Positions 8,944 to 17,359 of a DNA stretch of 64,000 bases are shown here, one piece after another; within the stretch, counting starts at the first letter, position 1, and each line of letters begins with the position of its first letter. The translations under genes were made by a program, and so were the position numbers. The DNA lies in contig JADKCA010000001.1 in the NCBI GenBank assembly GCA_016714795.1, positions 248,001 through 312,000 on the forward strand. The letters run 5' to 3'. The notes below the pieces were generated by a model. The model did no database searches and had not been told where the DNA came from. It worked only from the letters and a program-made list of their open reading frames with translations. The DNA comes from Sphingomonadales bacterium (GTDB lineage: Bacteria; Pseudomonadota; Alphaproteobacteria; Sphingomonadales; Sphingomonadaceae).

Positions 8944-9717
8944 TCAGCCTTCCCGGCTTTGCGCCAGCGCCGCCGCCTGACCCCGGCTGAGATCACGCGA
9001 GACGAGCCGCAGCACGGCCGCCGCCGTATCCGCCACAATCGCACGGTGCGCGGCAATCAGGCGGGCGAAATGGTTGTAGATGACGACCGCCGGGATGGCC
9101 GCGACCAGCCCGAGCGCGGTTGCAAGCAGCGCCTCAGCAATGCCGGGCGCGACGACGGCGAGGTTGGTCGTCTGCTTCTCGGCAATGCCGATAAAGGCGT
9201 TCATGATGCCCCAGACCGTGCCGAACAGCCCCACAAACGGCGCGGTGGAGCCGATGGTGGCGAGGATGTTCACGCCGCGCGTCATCGTCCGCCCCACCAG
9301 CGCTTCGTGTCGCTCGAAGCGGGAGACGATGCGCTCCTTGATGCCTTCCGGATCATGCAGCGCGTCCGCCGAGGCCTTGAGTTCCGCCAGCGCTTCACGC
9401 ACGAGCGGCGTGAAGGCCAGATTGGCGTCGACTGCGGCCTCGTGCAACGAGCGGAAGGCCGCGATGCGATTGTAACTGTCCCGCTCTTTCGAGGAGGCGC
9501 GGCGCAACTCCATGATCTTGGCGATGAACACCGTCCAGGTGATGAGTGAGGCGATCAGCAGCCCGATCATCACCAGCTTCACCAGCCAGTCCGCCTGCAT
9601 GAACATGCCACCGGCCGAGAGATTGGCAGGCATTGCATTGCCTTGCGCCCAGCCAGGCGTGGCAAGGGCCAGCGCAGCGGCGCTGATTGTCATTTTCAGG
9701 ACAGACAATTGGGCCAT
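8944..9717 (-). CDS. exbB: MotA/TolQ/ExbB proton channel family protein
   Basis: A 257-residue ExbB with a cleavable-looking signal peptide (ending GWAQG), a first helix at about 42-64, a large cytoplasmic domain, and the conserved paired helices with TIGSTAPFVGLFGTVWGI and ALLATALGLVAAIPAVVIYN. The extra signal peptide is common for the ExbB of alphaproteobacteria. It is the first gene of a seven-gene minus-strand operon whose regulatory region lies at 9718-9850. Confidence 0.95.
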   Translation of the reverse strand: MAQLSVLKMTISAAALALATPGWAQGNAMPANLSAGGMFMQADWLVKLVMIGLLIASLITWTVFIAKIMELRRASSKERDSYNRIAAFRSLHEAAVDANLAFTPLVREALAELKASADALHDPEGIKERIVSRFERHEALVGRTMTRGVNILATIGSTAPFVGLFGTVWGIMNAFIGIAEKQTTNLAVVAPGIAEALLATALGLVAAIPAVVIYNHFARLIAAHRAIVADTAAAVLRLVSRDLSRGQAAALAQSREG

Positions 9718-9741
9718 GGCATATCCCCGACAGATGCAGTG

Positions 9742-9758
9742 TTGCGAATCGTTCGCAA
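9742..9758 (-). promoter_or_regulatory. Fur-like operator dyad 1 upstream of exbB
   Basis: TTGCGAA-TCG-TTCGCAA is a perfect 7-base inverted repeat around a 3-base centre. It resembles the dyads bound by Fur in alphaproteobacteria and lies 25 bases upstream of the exbB start in an iron-uptake operon. Fur binding is inferred. Confidence 0.6.
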
Positions 9759-9785
9759 GAGCGTCTTACGAGTCGATGCACCTTA

Positions 9786-9802
9786 TTGCAACTGATTAGC
9801 AA
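9786..9802 (-). promoter_or_regulatory. Fur-like operator dyad 2 upstream of exbB
   Basis: TTGCAACTGATTAGCAA is an imperfect dyad with the same TTGC/GCAA ends and the same 17-base length as dyad 1, whose start lies 44 bases away. If the FNR-type box at 9811-9824 acts at about -41, this dyad would overlap the core promoter, which suits a repressor. Confidence 0.5.
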
Positions 9803-9810
9803 CAGCGAAA

Positions 9811-9824
9811 TTGATCTGGATCAA
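9811..9824 (-). promoter_or_regulatory. FNR/Anr-type box (TTGAT-N4-ATCAA)
   Basis: The 14 bases TTGATCTGGATCAA match the FNR/FixK/Anr consensus at every defined position. It is intergenic between ahpF and exbB; on the minus strand it would sit roughly 100 bases before the exbB start. It suggests oxygen-dependent control of the iron-uptake operon. ahpF reads away from this site, so exbB is the only downstream candidate. Confidence 0.6.
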
Positions 9825-9850
9825 AATCGCCGTTGCATGGGGAGGGGGGA

Positions 9851-11407
9851 TCAGACTCCGCTGCGGATCAGGTGATCAAAGGCGGAGAGCGAGGCTTTGG
9901 AGCCTTCGCCCATGGCGATGATGATCTGCTTGTACGGCACCGTGGTGCAGTCTCCCGCTGCAAAGACACCCGGCACGTCGGTGGCCCCGCGCGCATCGAC
10001 CATGATCTCGCCGCGCGGCGATAAACCCACGCTGCCCTTCAGAAATTCGGTGTTGGGGACAAGCCCGATCTGCACGAAAATGCCTTCCAGCTCGACCGTG
10101 TGCAGCGCTTCGGTGGTGCGGTCCTTGTAGATCAGGCCCGTCACTTTGGTGCCATCCCCCTGCACTTCGGTGGTGAGCGCGGAGGTGATGATGGTGACGT
10201 TGGGCAGGCTGCGCAACTTGTCCTGCAACACAGCATCTGCACGCAATTGCGGATCAAATTCAATAAGTGTGACGTGCGAGACGATGCCGGCCAGGTCGAT
10301 CGCCGCTTCCACGCCGCTATTGCCACCGCCAATCACGGCCGTGCGCTTGCCCTTGAACAGGGGACCATCGCAGTGAGGGCAGTAGGCCACGCCCTTGTTG
10401 CGATATTGATCCTCACCCGGCACGCCCATCTGCCGCCAGCGTGCGCCGGTGGAGAGGATGACGGTCTTTGCCTTCAGGCTCGCGCCGCTCGCCAGCTTCA
10501 CTTCGTGCAGACCACCGGGGGCGGCGGGCACCAATGCAGTCGCTGTCTGGAGGTTCATGATGTCCACCTCATAATCGCGCACATGCTGTTCCAGCTGCGC
10601 GGCGAGCTTCGGCCCTTCGGTGTGCGAGACGGAGATGAAATTCTCGATGCCCATCGTATCGAGTACCTGGCCACCAAAACGTTCGGCCAAGACGCCGGTG
10701 CGAATGCCTTTGCGTGCGGCATAAATCGCCGCTGCCGCACCCGCAGGCCCGCCGCCGACAACCAGCACGTCAAACGGCTCTTTTGCAGCGATTTTCTCTG
10801 CCGTACGCGCCACGGCCCCGCTGTCCAGCTTCGCCATGATCTGCGCCAGATCCATGCGGCCCTGACCAAATGGTGCGCCATTGAGGAAGACCGCGGGAAC
10901 CGCCATGACCTCGCGCGCTTCCACTTCGGCCTGAAACAGCGCGCCATCAATCGCGACATGGCTGACGCCCGGGTTGAGCGCGGCCATGATGTTGATCGCT
11001 TGCACAACATCCGGACAATTCTGGCAGGAGAGCGAGAAGAAGGTTTCGAAGCGATATTCGCCCTCCAGCGCCTTGACCGAAGCCAGCAGATCGGCCTCTT
11101 CCTTGGGCGGGTGGCGGCCCATATGGAGCAAGGCAAGGACGAGCGAGGTAAATTCATGCCCCAGCGGGAGGCCGGCAAAATGCGTTTCCGCGCTGCCATC
11201 GGCGCGACGGATGGCAAAGCTGGGCGTGCGCGGCGCGGTGCCATCATAGCGGGCGGAAAGAAGCGCTGACTGCGCGGCGACTTCGGCCACCAGTTCGCGC
11301 ATTTCAGACGATTTCGGGCTGTCATCCAGCGTCGCCACCAGTTCCACGGGCACGCGGAGATTGGCGAGATAGGTCTTCAACTGAGCGGTGGTTGCAGCGT
11401 CGAGCAT
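9851..11407 (-). CDS. ahpF: alkyl hydroperoxide reductase subunit F
   Basis: This 518-residue flavoprotein has the full AhpF layout: an N-terminal double-thioredoxin-fold region with the redox pair SCQNC, a linker, then a thioredoxin-reductase-like part with the FAD motif GGGPAGAAAAIYAARKG, the second redox pair YCPHC, an NAD(P)H motif GGGNSGVEAA and the C-terminal FAD motif GVFAAGDC. AhpF passes electrons from NADH to AhpC to reduce peroxides. ahpC lies about 200 bases upstream on the same strand, separated by a palindromic repeat, so the two may be expressed at different levels. Confidence 0.96.
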   Translation of the reverse strand: MLDAATTAQLKTYLANLRVPVELVATLDDSPKSSEMRELVAEVAAQSALLSARYDGTAPRTPSFAIRRADGSAETHFAGLPLGHEFTSLVLALLHMGRHPPKEEADLLASVKALEGEYRFETFFSLSCQNCPDVVQAINIMAALNPGVSHVAIDGALFQAEVEAREVMAVPAVFLNGAPFGQGRMDLAQIMAKLDSGAVARTAEKIAAKEPFDVLVVGGGPAGAAAAIYAARKGIRTGVLAERFGGQVLDTMGIENFISVSHTEGPKLAAQLEQHVRDYEVDIMNLQTATALVPAAPGGLHEVKLASGASLKAKTVILSTGARWRQMGVPGEDQYRNKGVAYCPHCDGPLFKGKRTAVIGGGNSGVEAAIDLAGIVSHVTLIEFDPQLRADAVLQDKLRSLPNVTIITSALTTEVQGDGTKVTGLIYKDRTTEALHTVELEGIFVQIGLVPNTEFLKGSVGLSPRGEIMVDARGATDVPGVFAAGDCTTVPYKQIIIAMGEGSKASLSAFDHLIRSGV

Positions 11408-11512
11408 GGGGAGTCCTCAGGAAATTCGGGCGCAACAAGGCGCACCCGGAAACGGGGCGGCAGGGGTGGAATGATGGGGTGGGTAGGGTGAATTCACCGA
11501 TGGTCCGGTTTT

Positions 11513-11592
11513 CCGTCACCCCCGCGAAAGCGGGGGTCCAGCTGCGGACCGGTGAGCAGCAAGCTGGATTCCCGCTCGCGCGGGAATGACGG
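11513..11592. repeat. palindromic intergenic repeat element between ahpC and ahpF
   Basis: The element runs from CCGTCA to TGACGG, so its ends are inverted repeats, and it contains two strong inner hairpins: CCCCCGC-GAAA-GCGGGGG near 11519-11536 and TTCCCGC...GCGGGAA near 11569-11586. This class of GTCAT/CCCGCGAAAGCGGG element is scattered in many proteobacterial genomes. Lying between ahpC and ahpF it could act as an mRNA-stability or partial termination element. A shorter relative (CCCGCGAAGACGGGAGTCC) occurs near 13711. Confidence 0.75.
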
Positions 11593-11605
11593 AGGGGGAG
11601 GCCAA

Positions 11606-12169
11606 TCAGATCTTGCCGACGAGGTCGATCGACGGGGCCAGCGTGGCGCTGCCTTCTTCCCACTTGGCCGGGCAGACCTGGCCGGGATTGTTGCGCACAT
11701 AAATGGCGGCCTTGATCTTGCGGACCAGTTCCGCCGCATTGCGGCCCACGCCTTCGCAGGTGATTTCCATGACCTGGATCACGCCATCCGGATCGACCAC
11801 GAAGGTCGCGCGGTCAGCCAGACCAACGCCTTCGCGCAGCACGCCGAAATTGTTGGAAATGTCGTGATTCTGGTCACCCAGCATGTGATAGTTGATCTTG
11901 CCAATGGCGGGCGAGCTGTCATGCCAGGCCTTGTGGCTGAAATGCGTGTCGGTGGACACGGAATAGACTTCCACACCCATGCCCTGAAGCGCGTCATACT
12001 GGTCGGCGAGATCTTCCAGCTCTGTCGGGCAGACGAAGGTGAAGTCTGCGGGGTAGAAGAAGAAGACGCCCCATTTGCCCTTCACGTCCGCGTCGGACAC
12101 TTCGAGGAATTTGCCGCTCTTGTAAGACTGCGCCTTGAACGGCTTGATGCTGGTTCCGATGATACCCAT
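11606..12169 (-). CDS. ahpC: alkyl hydroperoxide reductase subunit C (2-Cys peroxiredoxin)
   Basis: From the ATG at 12169 the protein has 187 residues, the standard AhpC length. The peroxidatic Cys47 is in FTFVCPTELEDL and the resolving Cys is in GQVCPAKWEEG near the C-terminus. It reduces hydrogen peroxide, organic peroxides and peroxynitrite with electrons from AhpF. AAAGGA precedes the chosen start; the longer frame upstream has no family homology. The gene is divergent from the MFS transporter and shares a roughly 200-base upstream region. Confidence 0.96.
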   Translation of the reverse strand: MGIIGTSIKPFKAQSYKSGKFLEVSDADVKGKWGVFFFYPADFTFVCPTELEDLADQYDALQGMGVEVYSVSTDTHFSHKAWHDSSPAIGKINYHMLGDQNHDISNNFGVLREGVGLADRATFVVDPDGVIQVMEITCEGVGRNAAELVRKIKAAIYVRNNPGQVCPAKWEEGSATLAPSIDLVGKI

Positions 12170-12367
12170 TGATGATCCTTTCCATTGGGGTTGAATGCGA
12201 TGAAGCGCTTCTACGCCCGCCACCCCCATGGCGTCCAGCGAGGCTTTCCGTTCACAGTCATTGATGCAATCGATTAAAGCGTCTATTTTGATCGCCCCTG
12301 CCACTTAATGGCACAAAGTTGCGCGTCAGGCGTTGTAATTGCGGGACGGCTCCTTATCGCAAGGCGC

Positions 12368-13588
12368 ATGACCTCCATTCACCCCCAGATCCGCTTTCTG
12401 CTGTTCACTTTGCTGGTCAATGCGATCAGTTTTGGTATCATTGTGCCCGTCACGCCCAACCTTGTGATGGAGCTGGGCCATGCTGACGCTGCCGGCGCGA
12501 GCGCCATTGGTGGCTTGCTGGCACTGTCTTATGCCGTCTTCCAGTTCATTTTCGGGCCGCTGATGGGCAATCTCAGCGATTCAATCGGACGGCGGCCAGT
12601 GCTGCTGGCCTCTCTGGCCTCTCTGGCGATTGATTTCCTGGTGATGGCTGTCGCGCCAAGCCTGTTCTGGCTGTTTCTGGCCCGCATTCTCACCGGTATT
12701 GCCGGGGCAAGCAACGCGCCCGCCCAGTCTGCCATTGCCGATCTGGTCACGCCCGATGAGCGCGCACGCGTGTTTGCGATGTTGGGTGCTGCGTTCGGCA
12801 TCGGCTTTGTCATCGGCCCAGCGATCGGCGGGATTCTGGGGGAGTTCGGCCATCGCGTGCCATTCTATGCCGCCGGGTTGCTGGCAGCCTTCAACTTTGC
12901 CTGGGGCGTGTCTGCGTGCAAGGAGACGCTGCCGCAAGACAAGCGCCGGGCCTTTTCCTGGCAGCGCGCAAACCCGTTCGGGGCCTTGTCTCATGCACGC
13001 GTAATCCCCGGAATTCTGCCGATTGTTGGTGTCTATTTCCTGTGGCAGCTGGCCAGTCTGGTCTATCCGCTGATCTGGCCCTATTTCTCCAAGGCGGCCT
13101 ATGGCTGGTCCCCGGGTATGATCGGATTGTCACTGGCGCAGATCGGCATTGGCATGGCGTTGGTCAATCTGTTCGTCACCCCCAAGGTGGTGGCGCGATA
13201 TGGGGAATATCGGGCTGCGCTGATCGGGATCGGATGCGGCATGACGACGTTTCTCGCCTATGCCGTGGCCCCGAACACAGCATGGGCACTGGCCATTGGC
13301 TGCCTGATGCCGTTCCAGTCGATGGTCCATCCGGCACTGACGGCAATGATGACGCGCGCGGCCACCGCCGATTCACAAGGGGAGATGCAGGGCATTGCCT
13401 CCAGCGCGATGGCACTGGGTTCGGTCCTTGCCCCGATGCTGTTCAATCCGGTCCACGCCTATTTCATCAGCAGCCGCGCACCATTCCGGTTTGACGGCGC
13501 GCCGATGATCGCGGCAACGGTCGTTGCGCTGATTGCGTTGATGATATTGTCCTTCTCCGCCCGCAGTGCAGTCCGCCTATCCAAATAG
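12368..13588 (+). CDS. MFS transporter (TetA-like drug:H+ antiporter family)
   Basis: About 406 residues from ATG 12368 form twelve hydrophobic segments. The protein has the DHA1/TetA-type motif A GPLMGNLSDSIGRRPVLL between helices 2 and 3, RILTGIAGASNAPAQSAIADL (helices 4-5) and GFVIGPAIGGILGEFGHRVPF. Motif and order match TetA-like exporters, but the substrate is not known and tetracycline resistance should not be assumed. The N-terminal residues before the first helix are short with this start; an in-frame ATG at 12308 would add 20 residues without family support. Confidence 0.88.
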   Translation: MTSIHPQIRFLLFTLLVNAISFGIIVPVTPNLVMELGHADAAGASAIGGLLALSYAVFQFIFGPLMGNLSDSIGRRPVLLASLASLAIDFLVMAVAPSLFWLFLARILTGIAGASNAPAQSAIADLVTPDERARVFAMLGAAFGIGFVIGPAIGGILGEFGHRVPFYAAGLLAAFNFAWGVSACKETLPQDKRRAFSWQRANPFGALSHARVIPGILPIVGVYFLWQLASLVYPLIWPYFSKAAYGWSPGMIGLSLAQIGIGMALVNLFVTPKVVARYGEYRAALIGIGCGMTTFLAYAVAPNTAWALAIGCLMPFQSMVHPALTAMMTRAATADSQGEMQGIASSAMALGSVLAPMLFNPVHAYFISSRAPFRFDGAPMIAATVVALIALMILSFSARSAVRLSK

Positions 13589-13653
13589 GGAATGTTCCAT
13601 ATTGGATAAATGCTGATCCAGTCTGGATGGTTCATTCTTAGAGAGGGTTTGCC

Positions 13654-13669
13654 TCGCGCTGCAGCGCGA
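13654..13669. other. perfect 16-base palindrome in the MFS / DUF11-locus convergent gap
   Basis: TCGCGCTGCAGCGCGA is fully self-complementary and lies between the ends of two convergent genes (13588 and 13781). It could form part of a terminator, but there is no U-tract on either side. The rest of the 190-base gap holds a short fragment related to the repeat at 11513. Confidence 0.4.
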
Positions 13670-13780
13670 CGGGTGGTCAAATTGCGTGATGCGGTGGCGC
13701 TCAATCGTCCATCCCGCGAAGACGGGAGTCCTTGGGCGCGAAAATCCGATGGTTGGCCTGATCGAAGCGCGAACTTCAAA

Positions 13781-16700
13781 TCAGCAGTTCGGCTTGGCCT
13801 TGGCCTTGTGAGCACGGCGCAGGGCAGGGCGCTTTACACCCTTTTTGTGCTGAGCAGCGAGCGTCGGCTTGCGCGTGAATTTGCGGGCATGGGCACGCAA
13901 TTTGCGCTTGGCCGTCATTGTTTTCGCGCGCGGCTTCATCGCCGTCTTCTTGACGGCGGACTTGGGTGGGCAGGCCGTCTTCTGCGCCGTTCCTGCTTTT
14001 GCCAGCTGGACTTTTGCGGGAGTTTTTGCCGTTTCGATGGAGTCCGGACGCAATTCGGTCTTTGATGGGGTGACCTCCGGCGTTGCAGGCAGGGCTTCTG
14101 CGATCTGGATGTCGAGCGCGGGTGCGGCTTCTGCTGCAGGCGCGACGACCTCTGCGACCGGTGCAACTGGCATCGGTTCGGTCGCGGGGGCCTGCATTGC
14201 GGCCATGTCTGCCAGAGCCGCCATGTCATCGGTCTGCTCGGGCATCGGGATTGGCTTCATCGCTTCGGGTTTGGCCGCCGTGCGTGGTGCGGGATCGCGG
14301 CCCTTCAGGCCCAATGCCGCAAAGCTTGTCTGGTCAAACTTCATGCGCAGCGTCACAAACGCGCCCTTGCGCGTGTAACGGCTGTCTTCGAAATCCTTGT
14401 CGCGGAAGCCATTGACGTTGTAACCGATGGTCACATAGCCGTTCTTGAACGGAGACACGCCGATGGCAGGGCCGCCCGACCAAGACCAGGCGCGCTGGCC
14501 AGACGCCTGACGGACCGTGCCGGACAGGCCGATGTCAAAGCGCTTGCCGAGATCGAAGCGACCATCCACGCCGAACATGTTGCTCCAGCCCTTCAGATCA
14601 TCCTGCTCGATCCGGTCAAACGTGTAGCGGCTGCCCCAGAACAGGGAAACTTCGCTGCGGGTGAGATAATCCTCGTCGCGGCGACCGCTGGGAGACCAGT
14701 TGACGCTGAGCGTGTTGATGATCCGCTGCGATTTGGCGTTTCCGGTGATGAGCAAGGGCGCGCCGCCAATCGGGCCGGTTTCGCCTGCCACTGCGTTGCG
14801 GATCTTGTCGGACTTGAGTTCCAGCTTTTCGAGGAACGCAAAGCGGCTGCTGTCCGGGCGATGTGCCCAGCTGAGCTGCGCCGTGGCGGTTTCGGTGCGC
14901 GGGCCGCCATTTTCGCGTGCGCGGAACAGGCTGATGGCACCGCCGAAGGCGCGGCCTTCACCAATCTGGCGCAGGGCGGAGAGGTTGAAGCCATAACGGT
15001 CGGTGCGATCCCCGGCGCGATATTCGGCGCGGCCGGCCAATGACCAGTTCTTGCCGCGCCAGTTGCCACCGATTGTCACGGCCGTGAAATCTTCGCTCAG
15101 CGTATTGTCGGTGCCCAGGAACCCGCCTGATGCGACCGGGTGATCGGCATTGAGCACGCGGGTGGGATCGACGCCACCCAGCGTCTTGTTGCCGTCCACG
15201 GTCAGATCAATCGTCAGCTTGTCGTTGATCGGCAGCGATTGGGAGAGGCCATAAGCTGCAAATGTGCGCGGGCCATATTCGTCCATCACCTGCTGGTTGG
15301 CGGAGGCGATGATCTGCGCACCGCGCCACGGCTTCACGTCAAAGCCGATGCGGGCCGTGCGCGCGTCGATGCCCTTGCCGTCGGCCAGTTCGTAGGAGCC
15401 GATCAGCGAAACCGCCTGCGACACCGCATAGCGTGCGCTCAGCTTGTGACGGGCCGGGAAATCGATGCTGCCACCCTTTTCCACCAGCGGGATTTCAGTC
15501 TGCGCATCCAGTTCCAGCCGGTTGTTGAACGCCCGCTTGGAGGCACCCAGTTGCGCCACTGTGGAGGTCATGGTGCGGCCGTCATCAAGCCGGTCATTGG
15601 CAAGTGTCAGGCCGGCGCGCGCGTCGAACTTGTCAGTGCGGAATTCGGCGAGCAGCTTGCCGGCCTGACGACGGGCAGGGCCGCTCAGCGACTCTTCGTT
15701 CCATGCGCTGCCGGAAACCGACATCTGGTCGTTCAACCGCGCGCGGCCATCCACGCCAAATTTGCGCGTGCCGCTTTCAGCCGCATTGGTCTGGCCGACG
15801 CCAAAGCCGCCATCCTGCTGACGGGCATAAGCGACCACGTCATAGCGCGCGCCATGGTGTTCGGCTTCAACCAGCCATGCAGTTGACGTGCTGGCGGCCA
15901 CCGGCGGCGTGCCCGATCCGGCTTTGGTAGAGGCGCGGCTGGCGGCGAATTCGGCCCGGATTTCCGTGGTCGCATTCGGCGTGTAGCGCACATCCATACC
16001 ACCCAGATTGACGCGTTCGGTTTCACTTTCGTCATGCAGTGCAGTCGCGCCAATCGAGAGTGTCTTGCCCTTGTTGGTCCAGCGCGCGCGGCCACCAGCG
16101 TTCGTCACGCGCTGCGCGACGCCATCAACTTCATAGTCGGCCACAATGAACTGCGGATTGAGATCGCTGTCGCGGCTCAGGATCGGTTCGCGGAAGCGCA
16201 GCGTGCCGGCGGCATAGTCGATGTCATAGTCGATGTGGCGGGTCAGCGTCTGGCTGTCCACGATCTTTTCCGAGCGCAGGCGATCACGCGTTTCAAGAAC
16301 GATCCGCTCCGAATTGGCGAGCACATGACGGCTGCCCAGCGCATAAGGGCCGGTCAGGCCATTGCCCTGGATTTCCTGACGGCGATGATTGTAGGGCGTG
16401 TCTGCGGCGAACGCATTGACCGAGACGCTGGAATTCTGAAACTCCGCCTTCAGGCCGTTGAACGAACGGTTGTAGCGCGCCAGTTGGGGCTCGTTGATCG
16501 CGGTCTCATAATCGCCGAACAGCGCATAGAATTGCGGGCGTTCCAGACGGACATAGAGTTTGCGCACACTCGCCGCATCATAACGACGCTCGGTCTGATC
16601 GGCGTAGATGGTGTAATAGGCGCTGGGGTCGATCACGCCGCCAAAGCGGGCTTCGTCGGCCTTCTTGTCGCTGTCATAGGCCATCGTCATCAGCCACTGG

Positions 16701-17359
16701 CCCTTGACGCGGCCCTTGGCGTAGAGCGCAAGGCGGCCATCGGTCAGCTTGGTGCTCTTCGCGTTGTTGAGCGCCTCCATGCGGCCTTCCAGCGTGTTGT
16801 AACCTGCGGTGCCTGCGGCAAAGCCCACGACCGTCCAGGCGCGGTTGCCAGGCGTCAACCAGGCTTCGATACGCTGGGTGCGGGTGGTGTCCTTGTCGCG
16901 GAAGGGCAGGGTGAGGGTCAGCGCGCCGGAGGCCGTGGTCGGCTCCAGTTCGATATAGGCAATGCCTTCATCGCCATCCACGCGCCACACCGGGCGACCG
17001 CGCTCCAGGCCGGACAGACGGTTGGCGGCCTGCGCATCGGCTTCGACGGCGGGGAAATAGGGGGCGGGCACGTTGAAATCACCCACAACGCCATGATGGA
17101 TCGGCTTGCCGTCACGATCCTGCAGACGCACGGCAATGACGGGGCGGGTCACGCCATCGGCCACCAGCACAGATTTTTCGCGCACCAGTTCCGCACGCAT
17201 CGCCGTGCCGGAGAAGTGGACGGTGTGATTCATCGTCTGGACGATCTGGCCGTTTTCGTCACGCACTTCGGCGGTGAAATTGGTGTCGCCATAGCCGATC
17301 TCGATCGCGCCACAGGCTGACAGCCACGGTGCCCAGACCATTTTTGCTGGTGCCTTCAA
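13781..17359 (-). CDS. giant DUF11/beta-barrel surface protein, C-terminal segment (outer-membrane barrel plus cationic tail)
   Basis: This 1192-residue frame is the 3' part of a gene that once continued from 19378; its own first 17 residues are read out of frame, and homologous reading starts at about AIEIGYGDTNF. Next comes an Ig-like/Big1-type module (VLVADGVTRPVIAVRLQDRDG), then a region of about 750 residues with many alternating beta-strands, including YALFGDYETAI and repeated aromatic strand ends, that looks like an outer-membrane beta-barrel ending near TRKGAFVTLRMKFD. After the barrel comes a low-complexity tail of about 165 residues, first Pro/Ala/Glu-rich, then strongly Lys/Arg-rich, ending in Cys. 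I do not know the function; surface display or export of the DUF11 proteins encoded upstream is a reasonable guess. Confidence 0.75.
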   Translation of the reverse strand: MKAPAKMVWAPWLSACGAIEIGYGDTNFTAEVRDENGQIVQTMNHTVHFSGTAMRAELVREKSVLVADGVTRPVIAVRLQDRDGKPIHHGVVGDFNVPAPYFPAVEADAQAANRLSGLERGRPVWRVDGDEGIAYIELEPTTASGALTLTLPFRDKDTTRTQRIEAWLTPGNRAWTVVGFAAGTAGYNTLEGRMEALNNAKSTKLTDGRLALYAKGRVKGQWLMTMAYDSDKKADEARFGGVIDPSAYYTIYADQTERRYDAASVRKLYVRLERPQFYALFGDYETAINEPQLARYNRSFNGLKAEFQNSSVSVNAFAADTPYNHRRQEIQGNGLTGPYALGSRHVLANSERIVLETRDRLRSEKIVDSQTLTRHIDYDIDYAAGTLRFREPILSRDSDLNPQFIVADYEVDGVAQRVTNAGGRARWTNKGKTLSIGATALHDESETERVNLGGMDVRYTPNATTEIRAEFAASRASTKAGSGTPPVAASTSTAWLVEAEHHGARYDVVAYARQQDGGFGVGQTNAAESGTRKFGVDGRARLNDQMSVSGSAWNEESLSGPARRQAGKLLAEFRTDKFDARAGLTLANDRLDDGRTMTSTVAQLGASKRAFNNRLELDAQTEIPLVEKGGSIDFPARHKLSARYAVSQAVSLIGSYELADGKGIDARTARIGFDVKPWRGAQIIASANQQVMDEYGPRTFAAYGLSQSLPINDKLTIDLTVDGNKTLGGVDPTRVLNADHPVASGGFLGTDNTLSEDFTAVTIGGNWRGKNWSLAGRAEYRAGDRTDRYGFNLSALRQIGEGRAFGGAISLFRARENGGPRTETATAQLSWAHRPDSSRFAFLEKLELKSDKIRNAVAGETGPIGGAPLLITGNAKSQRIINTLSVNWSPSGRRDEDYLTRSEVSLFWGSRYTFDRIEQDDLKGWSNMFGVDGRFDLGKRFDIGLSGTVRQASGQRAWSWSGGPAIGVSPFKNGYVTIGYNVNGFRDKDFEDSRYTRKGAFVTLRMKFDQTSFAALGLKGRDPAPRTAAKPEAMKPIPMPEQTDDMAALADMAAMQAPATEPMPVAPVAEVVAPAAEAAPALDIQIAEALPATPEVTPSKTELRPDSIETAKTPAKVQLAKAGTAQKTACPPKSAVKKTAMKPRAKTMTAKRKLRAHARKFTRKPTLAAQHKKGVKRPALRRAHKAKAKPNC

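Noticed and set aside
12170..12307. OxyR-type operator between ahpC and the MFS gene
   Set aside because: Several AT-rich half-sites exist, but no four-part ATAG/CTAT arrangement with correct spacing is present.
13640..13780. rho-independent terminator after the MFS gene
   Set aside because: A perfect palindrome is present but no U-run follows on either strand.
16034..17320. 428-residue plus-strand frame opposite the giant barrel gene
   Set aside because: No homology-like motifs, Arg/Gly/Ala-rich composition typical of an antisense frame, and the minus strand shows a clear protein.
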